Positions 45,688 through 45,716 of a DNA stretch of 45,716 nt are shown in pieces. A program made the position numbers and the translations under genes. Origin of the DNA: Bacteroidales bacterium UBA2800 (GTDB taxonomy: Bacteria > Bacteroidota > Bacteroidia > Bacteroidales > Paludibacteraceae); contig DEHM01000020.1 in assembly GCA_002351925.1 (NCBI GenBank), positions 55,632 to 101,347 of the forward strand, in the 5' to 3' direction. The notes under the pieces are model-generated. The model ran no database searches, had not been told where the DNA came from, and was given only the letters and a program-made list of their open reading frames with translations. Numbering within the stretch: position 1 is the first letter of the stretch; each line of letters starts with the position of its first letter.

Positions 45688-45716
45688 GAAATGATCGTTC
45701 GTAAGATAAGAATCAT

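Overview
The window is a chromosomal segment of a member of the Bacteroidota, most likely order Bacteroidales. The evidence is fourteen promoters of the Bacteroidetes type (TTTG or a close variant, then exactly 20 nt, then TAnnTTTG), a PorQ gene and a T9SS-like C-terminal sorting domain (type IX secretion), DUF4827 and BspA-like families, and the gene order porQ-cmk-ispH-pfkA. No genus can be named from the sequence alone. Most genes are GC-rich, and the KilA-N and caspase genes near the right end are visibly more AT-rich.

Layout. 1-2.8 kb: tRNA-Pro (minus), miaB, then a greA-HIT operon with an unusual leader. 2.8-4.8 kb: M13 peptidase lipoprotein (minus). 5.1-13.6 kb: one long plus-strand operon, rfbA - two FKBP-like/DUF4827 lipoproteins - glmM - surE - small membrane protein - LPP20-like exported protein - PEGA-repeat protein. 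13.6-19.9 kb: minus-strand operon rsfS-ftsH-M16 peptidase-lpxB. 20.1-24.8 kb: minus-strand uvrA and a CPA2 cation/proton antiporter, with uvrA divergent from a BspA-like LRR protein (24.9-26.6 kb). 26.7-30.4 kb: minus-strand operon ssb - FemAB/GNAT-like transferase - GT4 - GT2 - YqeY. 30.5-32.9 kb: sufC and a half-length sufD, converging with a polyprenyl synthetase. 33.0-38.0 kb: DPE2-like 4-alpha-glucanotransferase, a Gfo/Idh/MocA oxidoreductase and a two-TM protein. 38.0-41.7 kb: porQ-cmk-ispH-pfkA (minus). 41.7-45.7 kb: a repeat-rich accessory region with a truncated KilA-N gene between two identical 218-bp repeats, then an LRR-caspase protein paired with a DUF4384 protein.

The most unusual signal is a layer of short repeats laid over otherwise ordinary housekeeping genes. 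(i) Arrays alternate a constant 9-mer (GGTCTTACA, or TGTAAGACC on the other strand) with short palindromes of differing sequence, and sit in frame inside miaB and twice inside uvrA. (ii) A roughly 42-bp relative with the same hairpin core encodes the peptide TDRxxDRxQNTD inside uvrA and twice inside one glycosyltransferase. (iii) Tandem heptamers (AGAGTCA, GGTTACG, AATTCAG, GTGTAAA and GATTTGT types) lie in gaps between operon genes and in frame inside the M13 peptidase, uvrA and porQ genes. (iv) A box CTATTAGTAG beside a hairpin recurs in intergenic DNA, including both 218-bp repeats, each of which contains five palindromes and ends inside an active-looking promoter. Together these resemble, in logic but not in sequence, the in-frame palindromic elements of Rickettsia. 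I did not run any database search, so novelty is not established.
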